Source: Anaerorhabdus sp964386325
Lineage (GTDB): Bacteria; Bacillota_I; Bacilli_A; Erysipelotrichales; Erysipelotrichaceae
Assembly: GCA_964386325.1 (NCBI GenBank)
Contig: CAYLQY010000007.1
Coordinates: 1-64,000, forward strand
DNA: 64,000 nt
Reading direction: 5' to 3'
Notes under the pieces: model-generated
The model's database searches: none
Told to the model about the DNA's origin: nothing
The model's input: only the letters and a program-made list of their open reading frames with translations
Shown: piece after piece, positions 18,855-27,421 of the stretch
Numbering within the stretch: the first letter of the stretch is position 1
Layout of the letters: each line of letters begins with the position of its first letter
Program-made: the position numbers and the translations under genes

Positions 18855-19583
18855 TTACATCACCATCCCGCCATCAACAACAATTGTTTGTCCTGTAATA
18901 TAACTAGCATCATCACTCGCTAGGAATTTTGTTACTTTCGCTACTTCTTCAGCTTGTCCAAAGCGTTTTAATGGAATTGCTTGTAGCATTTGATTTTTCA
19001 AATCATCATTCAAACTATCGGTCATTTCTGTTTGGATAAATCCTGGCGCAATCGCATTGACTTGAATATTTCTTGAACCAAGTTCTTTTGCAGCTGCTTT
19101 GGTCATCGCAATGATAGCCCCTTTACTTGCTGCATAATTCACTTGTCCAATATTTCCAATTAATCCAATGATGCTTGCCATGTTTATGATTTTTCCACAA
19201 CGTTGTTTCATCATAATTTTACTTACAGTTTGAATGCAGTTAAAACATCCTTTTGTATTAATGGATAAGACTTTATCAAAATCTTCATCACTCATTCTTA
19301 GTAACAGCCCATCTTTTGTAATTCCTGCATTATTCACAAGAACATCAATATGCCCATATTCTTTCACAACTTCATCCATCATTTGTTTTACTGCTTCATG
19401 ATCTTGAACATCACATTTATACAGTCTATGATGACCTGGGTGTAGTTCATTTAATACGTTTTGAGCTTGTTCCTCACGACTTGCAAAGTTTAGGATAATA
19501 TCGTAATCTTCTGATAAACTTTTTGCGATTGCTGCCCCAATGCCACGACTTGCTCCAGTAATAAGTGCTACTTTTCTTGTCAT
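18855..19583 (-). CDS. fabG: 3-oxoacyl-[ACP] reductase FabG
   Basis: NADPH-dependent short-chain dehydrogenase that reduces 3-oxoacyl-ACP. Seen are the Rossmann glycine motif TGASRGIGAAIA, NNAGITKDGLL, the catalytic YAASKGA (YxxxK) and a C-terminal ASYITGQTIVVDGG block typical of FabG. Length 242 aa. The ATG overlaps the fabD stop by 4 nt and its own stop abuts fabF. Confidence 0.95.
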   Translation of the reverse strand: MTRKVALITGASRGIGAAIAKSLSEDYDIILNFASREEQAQNVLNELHPGHHRLYKCDVQDHEAVKQMMDEVVKEYGHIDVLVNNAGITKDGLLLRMSDEDFDKVLSINTKGCFNCIQTVSKIMMKQRCGKIINMASIIGLIGNIGQVNYAASKGAIIAMTKAAAKELGSRNIQVNAIAPGFIQTEMTDSLNDDLKNQMLQAIPLKRFGQAEEVAKVTKFLASDDASYITGQTIVVDGGMVM

Positions 19584-20515
19584 GCTTGACCTCCCTTTAG
19601 CGTTTCTTTTGTTTTAGCTAAACTCTTTTCATCTTCAACATTACATAGTGTTACGGTTGCACCTTTTCTTGATGCAATTTTTTTAATAAAACTTGAACAT
19701 GTTGCTTTTGGTCCAATTTCAATAAATGTATCAAATCCATCATCAATCATGTTTTCGATTCCTTCAATAAAGTGAACAGGAGATACAAGTTGATTTGTTA
19801 AACTATCTATAATTGAATCTGTGACTTTTCCACTCACATTTGTATATACAGGAACAGTACAAGGTTTCCAATTTACTTTTTCTAATGCTGCTTTTAAATC
19901 TGCTTTAGCAGGACTTAGTAATTCTGAATGAAAGGCACCACTCACTTGTAATTTAATTGCTCGACGAGCACCCTTTTTACAACACAAATCCATTGCTTTT
20001 TCTAGTGCTGGTATTTCACCTGTAATTACAATTTGATCTGGTGCATTATAATTCGCCACACTTACTTTTCCAACATCACTTGCTTCTCTACAAGCTTCTT
20101 CAATGAGTGCTGGATCAAGGGCTAGTATTGCTGCCATGCCACTGTTTGTTCCTTCAATTGTATCCTGCATTAAGGCACCTCTTGTTTTAGTAAGCGTTAC
20201 ACCTTCTTCAATACTCATTGCACCCGCGCTTGCATAGGCACTATATTCACCCAAACTTAATCCAATGCATCCTTCTGGTTTTATTCCTTCTTGTTCAAGA
20301 AGTTTTACAATTGCCATCGAAATACTATAAATAGCCCATTGTGCATCTCTTGTTTGATTTAATCGTTGTTCATCTTCAAAACATACGTTTGCTAAATCAT
20401 TGTTTTTATTAATTTCATCAAAACATGATTTGAACGCTGTATTGGTTGTACTCAATTCTTGCCCCATACCGAGGTATTGTGAACCTTGGCCAGCAAATAC
20501 AAATGCAATTTTCAT
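19580..20515 (-). CDS. fabD: Malonyl-CoA:ACP transacylase
   Basis: Transfers malonyl groups from CoA to ACP. FAGQGSQYLGMG opens the protein, the nucleophile serine is in GLSLGEYSA (S87), and the partner histidine is in SGAFHSELL near 196. Length 311 aa. It overlaps by 4 nt both the upstream FabK-like gene and downstream fabG. Confidence 0.96.
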   Translation of the reverse strand: MKIAFVFAGQGSQYLGMGQELSTTNTAFKSCFDEINKNNDLANVCFEDEQRLNQTRDAQWAIYSISMAIVKLLEQEGIKPEGCIGLSLGEYSAYASAGAMSIEEGVTLTKTRGALMQDTIEGTNSGMAAILALDPALIEEACREASDVGKVSVANYNAPDQIVITGEIPALEKAMDLCCKKGARRAIKLQVSGAFHSELLSPAKADLKAALEKVNWKPCTVPVYTNVSGKVTDSIIDSLTNQLVSPVHFIEGIENMIDDGFDTFIEIGPKATCSSFIKKIASRKGATVTLCNVEDEKSLAKTKETLKGGQA

Positions 20516-21576
20516 CGTTGACCTCCCATTAATTCATCAATGACTTCTTTAACTGTACGTAATTTATCTACATCCTTTATCGTTGTTCCGCTAAAGACTA
20601 AACCATCTATCACGTTTCCTTTTGCTGCCTCAATGAGTGCTTCACTGATACAAAAAGGGGTAGTATTAAAGTCGCATGGTTTTATACATTTCAAACAGAA
20701 GTTAGGTTTTACTCTTCCTTCTTCTAATTTTTTTGTTAATGGATTTACTAGCGCTCTTCCATAATAGCCTACTGGACTTTTAATCAACGTTAATTCTTTT
20801 GAAGGATGATGGAGAAACATTTCTTTAAATACAATGTCTGCATCACATTCAATCGTTGGAATAAAAGAGGTTGCGACTTGAGCACCGGTTGCTCCTTGTT
20901 TAATTGCTTGATCTATTTTCGCTTTTGTGTTTATTCCCCCTGCTAAGAAGATAGGAATGACACAATCGTATTTTTCTTCGTAATGGTGTACAACTGGTTT
21001 TACTTCTTCCAAAAGTGTATAAACATCTTTGGCTTGATGTTCAAATAATTCTTCGGGTTTAAATCCTAAATGTCCTCCTGCATCTGGTCCTTCAATAACG
21101 ATGAAGTCAGCTGTGCAGTTATAATGACGATCCCAACTTTTTAATAATAATTCACATGCCTTTGCACTTGAAATGATTGGAGCGATTAACACATTGTAAT
21201 CTTTTGTAATAGCAGGTAAAGATAATGGTAATCCTGCCCCACTAATGATTGCATCAACACCCGCATCTAAAGCGACTTTTACATATTCATCATAGCGATT
21301 GATAGCACACATTGCATTTACTGCAAGTAGACCTTTTCCTTGACTTAAGATTCTTGCTTTTTTTACTTCTTCATGAATCGCTTCCTCATTTGCTTTGAAT
21401 GGATCTTTCATGAAATCTGCTTTACGATAACCTGGATGAGCAAGGGATATGACTCCCATGCCACCCTCTTGCATCACACTTCCTGCTAGTGATCCTAATG
21501 ATATCCCAACGCCCATTCCCCCTTGAATGATTGGTGTTGTAAGTTTCTCTAATTTTATATTGATAGATCTTGCCAT
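20512..21576 (-). CDS. Second FabK-like flavoprotein (nitronate monooxygenase/enoyl reductase family)
   Basis: A 354-aa TIM-barrel flavoprotein of the FabK / 2-nitropropane dioxygenase superfamily. It opens PIIQGGMGVGIS, has the flavin-phosphate segments AGGINTKAKID and GATGAQVATSF, and a GPDAGGHLG segment equivalent to the FabK ESGGHVGE histidine block. Unlike FabK it has a C-terminal four-cysteine cluster, CLKCIKPC...FC, near residues 308-323. It starts inside fabK (22-bp overlap, GAGGAG about 11 nt upstream) and overlaps fabD by 4 nt, so it is firmly embedded in the operon. It may be an alternative enoyl reductase, a flavoprotein working on oxidised lipid by-products, or a nitronate monooxygenase; sequence alone does not decide. 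Confidence 0.7.
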   Translation of the reverse strand: MARSINIKLEKLTTPIIQGGMGVGISLGSLAGSVMQEGGMGVISLAHPGYRKADFMKDPFKANEEAIHEEVKKARILSQGKGLLAVNAMCAINRYDEYVKVALDAGVDAIISGAGLPLSLPAITKDYNVLIAPIISSAKACELLLKSWDRHYNCTADFIVIEGPDAGGHLGFKPEELFEHQAKDVYTLLEEVKPVVHHYEEKYDCVIPIFLAGGINTKAKIDQAIKQGATGAQVATSFIPTIECDADIVFKEMFLHHPSKELTLIKSPVGYYGRALVNPLTKKLEEGRVKPNFCLKCIKPCDFNTTPFCISEALIEAAKGNVIDGLVFSGTTIKDVDKLRTVKEVIDELMGGQR

Positions 21577-22502
21577 ACTTGAAGTAACTCCTCTTTGCTT
21601 GTGGTTGCTTCACTCATAAGCTCATCAAGGATTTCCTTAAGTGGTTGAATTTTACTACAAAGTCCTGCAACCTGTCCCATCATTACTGAGCCATGTTTCA
21701 TATCCCCATCAAATACTGCTCTACGAAGTGCTCCTAAAGTAATCACTTCAAGTTCTTCTTTTTCAGCATTTGCTTGTTCCAATTTACGATATTGTAAAGC
21801 CATTTGGTTCTTTAGAATACGAACAGGTGCACCAAGGTTTCTACCAGTTACAATGGTATCTAAATCTTTGGCTTTGATAACTGCTTGTCGATAATTTTCA
21901 TGCACTGGACATTCTTCACTAACTAAGAAGCGTGTTCCAATTTGCACGGCAACCGCACCAAGAGCAAGGGCGGCATTTATTTGTCGTCCACAGGCAATTC
22001 CACCAGCTGCAATCACTGGAATAGTAACGGCATTTACAATTTGTGGTACAAGTGCCATTGTTGTAAGTTCACCAACATGACCACCTGATTCTGTTCCTTC
22101 TGCGATAATACCATCAACACCACTTGCTTCTAAGCGTTTCGCAAGAGCTACACTATTTACAACTGGAAATATTTTAATTCCTGCTTCTTTTAATGCTGCA
22201 CAGTATTTACCAGGATTACCTGCTCCTGTTGTTACAAAAGCAACTTTTTCTTTTACTACAATTTCTACGATTTCATCAGAATATGGATTCATCAACATCA
22301 GATTTACACCAAACGGTTGTGTTGTTAATTCCTTACATTTCGCAATTGCACTTTTAACTTCATCTGGATTCATAGCCCCTGTCGCAAGTATTCCTAATGC
22401 TCCTGCATTAGAAACTGCTGCTGCAAATTCGGGAGTTGCAATATGAGCCATCGCCCCTTGCAAGATTGGATATTTTACATTAAACATTTCTTTAAATTTC
22501 AT
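21555..22502 (-). CDS. fabK: Enoyl-[ACP] reductase II (FabK)
   Basis: FMN-dependent enoyl-ACP reductase, the triclosan-insensitive counterpart of FabI found in many Bacillota. Typical features are PILQGAMAHIATPEFAAAVS at the N-terminus, the TESGGHVGE histidine block, VIAAGGIACG and GAVAVQIGTRF for flavin binding, and a normal 315-aa length. ATG overlaps the fabH stop by 4 nt. It performs the last reduction of each elongation cycle. Confidence 0.93.
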   Translation of the reverse strand: MKFKEMFNVKYPILQGAMAHIATPEFAAAVSNAGALGILATGAMNPDEVKSAIAKCKELTTQPFGVNLMLMNPYSDEIVEIVVKEKVAFVTTGAGNPGKYCAALKEAGIKIFPVVNSVALAKRLEASGVDGIIAEGTESGGHVGELTTMALVPQIVNAVTIPVIAAGGIACGRQINAALALGAVAVQIGTRFLVSEECPVHENYRQAVIKAKDLDTIVTGRNLGAPVRILKNQMALQYRKLEQANAEKEELEVITLGALRRAVFDGDMKHGSVMMGQVAGLCSKIQPLKEILDELMSEATTSKEELLQVWQDLSI

Positions 22503-23443
22503 TTACATTCTCCTTCAACTTTCCAAAGACAGCTACTATACGTTAAACCTGCTCCAAAAGCTACCATACATATTTTTTGATTTGGTTGTATTAAATTCTT
22601 CTCTGCCATTTCACCTAATACTAGTGGAATGCTTGCGGATGATGTGTTTCCATATTCATCTAAATTTTTATAAAATTTATCTTCTGATATACCTAATTGT
22701 CTTGCGACAAATTGGAGTATTCTTTGATTTGCTTGATGAGCTACAATCACATCAATGTCATCAATTGTACAATTTGCTTCTTCACATTCTTTACGAATAC
22801 ATTTTTCTAAAGCTCGTACTGCAAATCGAAATACTTCGCTCCCTTTCATTGATAATTTTATTTTTTCATCATATATAACATTAGTTACTAAACTATCATT
22901 GACATCATGTTCGGTATAGCTATGAAATGTGCGTTCATCATCACTTCTTGTTAGTACAATGGCACCAGCACCATCACCAAATAATACGCAGGTTGAACGG
23001 TCTTTCCAATCGATGATTTTGCTCATTGCTTCACTTGCAACAATCAGAATATTTTTATAACTTGAAGTAAGATGATGAGCACATTCTAAGGCAACGATAA
23101 AGCCACTACATGCTGCGCTTAAATCAAAGGCAAGCACTTCACTTTTTTCAATACCGAGACGTTTTTTTAATGTACACGCCATAGAAGGAAATAGTTGTTC
23201 TGGTGTAATAGTTGCGAAGAGAATTGCATCAATTTCTTCTTTGTCTAATCCTGCTTTATCAATTGCTTTTTTCGCAGCATGATAAGCCATATCACCATTT
23301 GTTTCATTATCTAGAATATGTCTTCTTTTAATTCCTGTTCTTTGTACAATCCATTCATCACTTGTTTCGACAAATTTACTTAAGTCATCATTGGTGACAA
23401 TATTGGATGGTGCATAGGATGCACACGATACTATTCTACTCAT
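22499..23443 (-). CDS. fabH: 3-oxoacyl-[ACP] synthase III (FabH)
   Basis: Starts fatty acid synthesis by condensing an acyl-CoA primer with malonyl-ACP. The Cys-His-Asn triad is visible: SAACSGF (C112), VAHQANQRI and YGNTSSASIP. Length 314 aa. Its ATG overlaps the end of accA by 8 nt. Primer choice (straight or branched) cannot be read from the sequence. Confidence 0.95.
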   Translation of the reverse strand: MSRIVSCASYAPSNIVTNDDLSKFVETSDEWIVQRTGIKRRHILDNETNGDMAYHAAKKAIDKAGLDKEEIDAILFATITPEQLFPSMACTLKKRLGIEKSEVLAFDLSAACSGFIVALECAHHLTSSYKNILIVASEAMSKIIDWKDRSTCVLFGDGAGAIVLTRSDDERTFHSYTEHDVNDSLVTNVIYDEKIKLSMKGSEVFRFAVRALEKCIRKECEEANCTIDDIDVIVAHQANQRILQFVARQLGISEDKFYKNLDEYGNTSSASIPLVLGEMAEKNLIQPNQKICMVAFGAGLTYSSCLWKVEGECK

Positions 23444-24356
23444 GGCAAGCTCCTAACTTACGAAATTTTTCGTAACGGTTTTTTAATCGCACTTTACAGT
23501 TCTGTGCTTGTAGTTTATTTAATTGTTCGTATAAATTTTGACGAATTTGTTCAATACAGAAATTAGGATTTTCTTGCATACCACCTAATGGTTCTTTGAT
23601 GATTGCATCGACAATTCCTTTACTGAATAAATCGTTTGATGTTAGTTCCATCATTTTCGCAGCCTCTTGTACGCGACTCTCATCTTTCCACAAAATACTT
23701 GCGAATCCTTCTGGCGAAAGAATGGAGTAAATTGAATTTTCTAACATCATGATGTGATCAGCAACACTTAATGCAAGTGCACCACCACTACCACCTTCTG
23801 ATAATACAATTGTGATCACGGGTACATTGAGTGTCATGAACTGTTTTAAACATTGCGCAATGGCTTCGGCTTGACCACGTTCTTCTGCACCTTTTCCAGG
23901 ATATGCCCCTGATGTATCAACAATGTTAATGATTGGACGATTGAACTTCTCTGCTTGTTTCGCTAAACGTAATGCCTTACGATACCCTTCTGGATTCATC
24001 ATGCCAAAATTACACATCATATTTTCTTGTAATGTTTTACCTTTACGTTGTGCAAGGATTGTCACTGGTTTTCCTAAGAAGGAGCCCAGTCCACCCCATA
24101 ATGCAGCATCTTCACCATAGAGACGATCCCCTTTTTGTTCAAACAAATCAGTGAATAAACTTTCGACAAGATCCATTGCTTTTGGTCTACGTGGATGTCT
24201 TGCAAGACAAACAATATCCCAAGCATTCAAGTCACTGAATGCTTCTTTTTTTATTTTTTCTATTTCTTTTTTTATAAGTTGTGCTTCTTCCACACTACAG
24301 TTATCTAACTGTAAGCGAAGCTCTTGTAACTGTGCATCTATCGCCTGTAAACTCAT
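23436..24356 (-). CDS. accA: Acetyl-CoA carboxylase, carboxyltransferase subunit alpha
   Basis: With AccD this forms the carboxyltransferase that moves CO2 from carboxybiotin to acetyl-CoA. It has the typical N-terminal coiled region, then ARHPRRPKAMDLV, IVDTSGAYPGKGAEERGQ and the oxyanion segment EGGSGGALAL. Length 306 aa. It overlaps accD by 4 nt. Separate accA and accD genes are the usual bacterial arrangement. Confidence 0.95.
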   Translation of the reverse strand: MSLQAIDAQLQELRLQLDNCSVEEAQLIKKEIEKIKKEAFSDLNAWDIVCLARHPRRPKAMDLVESLFTDLFEQKGDRLYGEDAALWGGLGSFLGKPVTILAQRKGKTLQENMMCNFGMMNPEGYRKALRLAKQAEKFNRPIINIVDTSGAYPGKGAEERGQAEAIAQCLKQFMTLNVPVITIVLSEGGSGGALALSVADHIMMLENSIYSILSPEGFASILWKDESRVQEAAKMMELTSNDLFSKGIVDAIIKEPLGGMQENPNFCIEQIRQNLYEQLNKLQAQNCKVRLKNRYEKFRKLGACHE

Positions 24357-25225
24357 TTTTTACCTCGCTCGTGAATCTTCAGTAATTGAATTAAAGTTGA
24401 GCGCATATTTTCACGTTCAATGATTTGATCTAAGAAACCTTTCTTTTCCAAGAATTCGGCAGTTTGAAAGTCATCTGGTAGTTTTTCATTTACTGTTGAT
24501 TGAATAACTCTTTTTCCAGCAAATCCAATTAAACACTGTGGCTCACTTAACTGAATATCACCCAGCATCGCAAAGCTTGCACTTACACCGCCTGTTGTAG
24601 GATGTGTTAAATATGAAATATATAGCAAACCTTCTTCATCATGTTTTGCAAGTGCGGCACTTGTTTTCGCCATTTGGACAAGGGATAGAATTCCTTCTTG
24701 CATACGTGCACCACCTGAACAACTAAAAATAATCAACGGTAACCTTTTACGTGTTGCATATTCAATTTGACGCGTAATTTTTTCACCAACAACTTCTCCC
24801 ATGCTGCCCATCATAAAGCGATTGTCCATGATACATAGGGCTGCTCGATAACTTCCAATTCTTGCGACTCCGGTAAGTACTGCTTCACTTAGTTGAGTTG
24901 CTTCTTGAAGTTTTTTTATTTTGGTTTCATAACCTGGAAATTCACTTTTCTTACCTCTTCTTACCGAATGAAACGTTTCGATAAACGTATCTTTATCACA
25001 GAGATAATCAATACGTTGAATAGCTGTTAAAGCATGCACATGTTGACAATGTGGGCATACGAAAAAATTCTTTTCAATCTCTTGATATGGAAATTCACTT
25101 TGGCATTTATTGCATTGCCATGTGCTTGGATTTTCAATTCTATTTTTAGGCTTTGAAGTGAGTCGTTCACGATATTCTTTAAATACTTGTAAACGATCCT
25201 TTCTTTCCTTAAATATTGAATTCAT
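24353..25225 (-). CDS. accD: Acetyl-CoA carboxylase, carboxyltransferase subunit beta
   Basis: Zinc-binding partner of AccA. The N-terminal ribbon has four cysteines in CNKC and CPHC spaced as in AccD (about residues 38-60). The crotonase-like core has VLTGVARIG, CIMDNRFMMGSMG and SCSGGARMQEG. Length 290 aa. It overlaps the end of accC by 17 nt. Confidence 0.95.
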   Translation of the reverse strand: MNSIFKERKDRLQVFKEYRERLTSKPKNRIENPSTWQCNKCQSEFPYQEIEKNFFVCPHCQHVHALTAIQRIDYLCDKDTFIETFHSVRRGKKSEFPGYETKIKKLQEATQLSEAVLTGVARIGSYRAALCIMDNRFMMGSMGEVVGEKITRQIEYATRKRLPLIIFSCSGGARMQEGILSLVQMAKTSAALAKHDEEGLLYISYLTHPTTGGVSASFAMLGDIQLSEPQCLIGFAGKRVIQSTVNEKLPDDFQTAEFLEKKGFLDQIIERENMRSTLIQLLKIHERGKK

Positions 25226-26576
25226 TCTTTTTTACCTCTTCAATAAAATTTGCAAGTGATGCGGTATCATAACGACCACTTACAAAGATTGGATCATGGA
25301 ATAACAAGTATTGAAATTCGATGTTTGTTTCTACGCCTTCAATCAATAACTCTTCAAGTGCAATTCGCATACGTTTAATCGCTTCTAAGCGATTGGGTGC
25401 ATGAACGATAAGTTTAAGAATCATTGAATCGTAGAAAGGTGGAATTGTATATCCTGCATAGACTGCACTTTCAATTCTTATTCCTTGCCCTCCTGGTACA
25501 TGAAACGTTTTTACTGTTCCTGGTACAGGCGCAAAATTTGCTTTTACATTTTCAGCATTAATACGACATTCAATTGAATGCCCATTGCATGTAATATCTT
25601 CTTGTGTAAATTCAAGTTGTTTTCCTTCTGCTACACGGATTTGTTGGCGAATTAAATCAATGCCGGTAATCATTTCACTGATGGTATGCTCAACTTGAAT
25701 TCGCGTATTCATTTCCATGAAATAATGGTTTTGATTATGATCTACAAGAAACTCAATAGTTCCTACACTATCATAGCCAACATAGGTTGCTGCTTTAATT
25801 GCATCATCATATAAGCGTTGTCTTGCCTCTTGCGATAGAATATCACAAGGTGCCTCTTCCACAGTTTTTTGATTACGTCGTTGCATTGAACAATCTCTTT
25901 CAAACAAGTGTAGTACATGACCATGTTTGTCACATAGTAGTTGTACCTCTACATGTTTAGGGTTAACCAGATACTTTTCCATATAAACACTATCATCACC
26001 AAAAGAGACGGCTGCTTCACTACGTGCTTGTTCATAAGCCGTAATGCAATCTTTCTCTTCATAGACAATACGCATACCACGTCCACCACCGCCGCTTGAT
26101 GCTTTGATGATAACGGGATATCCGATTGTACTTGCCATCGAAATACAGTCTTCTTTTGTCTTAATACATTCTTTTGATCCAGGAATTACAGATACGCCAG
26201 CTTCAATCATTGAAGCCCTCGCATTTGATTTATCTCCCATCCGATCAATAACATCTGGATTAGGTCCAATAAATGTAATTCCCTCATCGATTACCTTGCG
26301 GGCAAACGTACTATTCTCACTTAAAAATCCAAATCCTGGATGAATCGCATCGGCATGTGTTCCTTTTGCTGCTTCTATGATTGCATCCATATTTAAGTAA
26401 CTGCTTTTACTTGGATAATCACCAATACATACACTTTCATCCGCAATTTGCACATGATAAGCATCTCTGTCTGCTGTTGAATATACCGCTACTGTACTTA
26501 TATTCAACATCTTACATGTACGGATAATACGTACTGCAATTTCTCCACGATTCGCTATTAGTATCTTCTTAATCAT
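25209..26576 (-). CDS. accC: Biotin carboxylase
   Basis: ATP-grasp enzyme that carboxylates biotin on AccB. Seen are KILIANRGEIAVRI at the start, the glycine-rich ATP loop KASSGGGGRGMR, the metal and active-site block VEFLVD-like GTIEFLVDHN and EMNTRIQVEHTISE. Length 455 aa. It shares one base with the accB stop (TAATG). Confidence 0.96.
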   Translation of the reverse strand: MIKKILIANRGEIAVRIIRTCKMLNISTVAVYSTADRDAYHVQIADESVCIGDYPSKSSYLNMDAIIEAAKGTHADAIHPGFGFLSENSTFARKVIDEGITFIGPNPDVIDRMGDKSNARASMIEAGVSVIPGSKECIKTKEDCISMASTIGYPVIIKASSGGGGRGMRIVYEEKDCITAYEQARSEAAVSFGDDSVYMEKYLVNPKHVEVQLLCDKHGHVLHLFERDCSMQRRNQKTVEEAPCDILSQEARQRLYDDAIKAATYVGYDSVGTIEFLVDHNQNHYFMEMNTRIQVEHTISEMITGIDLIRQQIRVAEGKQLEFTQEDITCNGHSIECRINAENVKANFAPVPGTVKTFHVPGGQGIRIESAVYAGYTIPPFYDSMILKLIVHAPNRLEAIKRMRIALEELLIEGVETNIEFQYLLFHDPIFVSGRYDTASLANFIEEVKKNEFNI

Positions 26577-26995
26577 TATTCTAGTTCTAATAGCGGTTGA
26601 TCATATTCAACAAGCTTGCCAGATGGGGCAAGAATCGCTTTTACAATTCCTTCTTTGTCAGCTTGTATTTCATTCATAACTTTCATAGCTTCAATAATAC
26701 CAACAACATCCCCAACCTTTACATGTTGCCCCACTGTTACAAGGGGTTTGCTTTCAGGTGAACGCGTTAAATAGAAAGTTCCAACAAGTGGTGCCTTAAT
26801 AGCCTTAAGACTCACTGGTGCCTCTATTACTGGTGCTATAGCATGTGATGGTGCAGGTTGAGCTATAGGCATAGCTGGAGCTACTCCATTATTTTTTTCT
26901 AACGTTACTTTGAAGTCTTTCTCTTCTATCGTTAATCTTGATAAGGTAGTAGACTCAAATTCCTTTATAAGTTCCTTTAATTCTTCTTTTTTCAT
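26576..26995 (-). CDS. accB: Biotin carboxyl carrier protein
   Basis: A 139-aa carrier with an N-terminal helix, an Ala/Pro-rich linker and a C-terminal biotinyl domain whose biotinylated lysine is in EAMKVMNE. It follows acpP by 32 nt that contain a terminator-like hairpin. No Shine-Dalgarno sequence is visible in the 20 nt before its ATG, unlike most of its neighbours, so translation of the acc genes may depend on that leader. Confidence 0.94.
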   Translation of the reverse strand: MKKEELKELIKEFESTTLSRLTIEEKDFKVTLEKNNGVAPAMPIAQPAPSHAIAPVIEAPVSLKAIKAPLVGTFYLTRSPESKPLVTVGQHVKVGDVVGIIEAMKVMNEIQADKEGIVKAILAPSGKLVEYDQPLLELE

Positions 26996-27004
26996 ATTTG
27001 TTAG

Positions 27005-27029
27005 TAAAAAAGGGAAGTCCTTCCCCTTT
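27005..27029 (-). terminator. Intra-operon attenuator-like terminator after acpP
   Basis: On the minus strand AAAGGGGAAG and CTTCCCTTT (plus coordinates 27009-27029) pair with one bulged G and a 2-nt loop, followed at once by six Ts. The stem overlaps the acpP stop codon. Partial termination here would keep ACP far more abundant than the enzymes encoded downstream. Confidence 0.65.
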
Positions 27030-27249
27030 ATTTCCCTTCTAATAAGTTAACGATATCAGCAACTGTTTTTAAGTTTACTAATTCTTCGTCTTCGATTTTT
27101 ACATCAAATTGAGTTTCAAGTTCTAGTGAAAGTTCAACCGCTGCAAGGGAATCAATACCCAAATCATCTTTTAGTGACGCTTCTAGTTTAATTTGATCTT
27201 CATCAACATTTAGGGTTTCTACAAGTACTTCTTTTACTTTTTCAAACAT
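27028..27249 (-). CDS. acpP: Acyl carrier protein
   Basis: A 73-aa acidic four-helix carrier. The phosphopantetheine serine is in DDLGIDSLAAVEL. The start is ATG 27249, with GGAG 7-8 nt upstream; a longer reading to 27312 would run through the promoter. It is the first gene of the operon. Confidence 0.95.
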   Translation of the reverse strand: MFEKVKEVLVETLNVDEDQIKLEASLKDDLGIDSLAAVELSLELETQFDVKIEDEELVNLKTVADIVNLLEGK

Positions 27250-27277
27250 AATATTTCTCCTTTTTATAAGCATATTG

Positions 27278-27306
27278 ATTATAACATTGTGTTTTTTAAA
27301 TGTAAA
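27278..27306 (-). promoter_or_regulatory. Promoter of the fatty-acid operon
   Basis: On the minus strand TTTACA (27301-27306) and TATAAT (27278-27283) are separated by exactly 17 bp. Transcription would start near 27271, about 22 nt before the acpP ATG. This is one of the best promoter matches in the window, as expected for an essential operon. Confidence 0.8.
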
Positions 27307-27307
27307 C

Positions 27308-27334
27308 ATCATCTATTATCGAATAATAGATGAT
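27308..27334. promoter_or_regulatory. 27-bp palindrome between divergent lipid-gene promoters (candidate operator)
   Basis: ATCATCTATTAT (27308-27319) and ATAATAGATGAT (27323-27334) are perfect inverted 12-mers around CGA. The site begins 1 bp upstream of the -35 of the acpP promoter and lies 24 bp from the -35 of the divergent phosphodiesterase promoter. It does not match the FapR or FabT consensus that I know. No regulator gene lies next to it. Confidence 0.55.
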
Positions 27335-27358
27335 AACCCTTTCAATATCTTATATATA

Positions 27359-27387
27359 TTGAAAAACCCCATAAAAAAGGCTATAAT
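27359..27387 (+). promoter_or_regulatory. Promoter of the glycerophosphodiesterase gene
   Basis: TTGAAA (27359-27364) and TATAAT (27382-27387) with 17-bp spacing, 35 bp before the ATG. Confidence 0.75.
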
Positions 27388-27421
27388 ACCGTTTGTGTTA
27401 AAATGATGAAAAGAGAATAAT

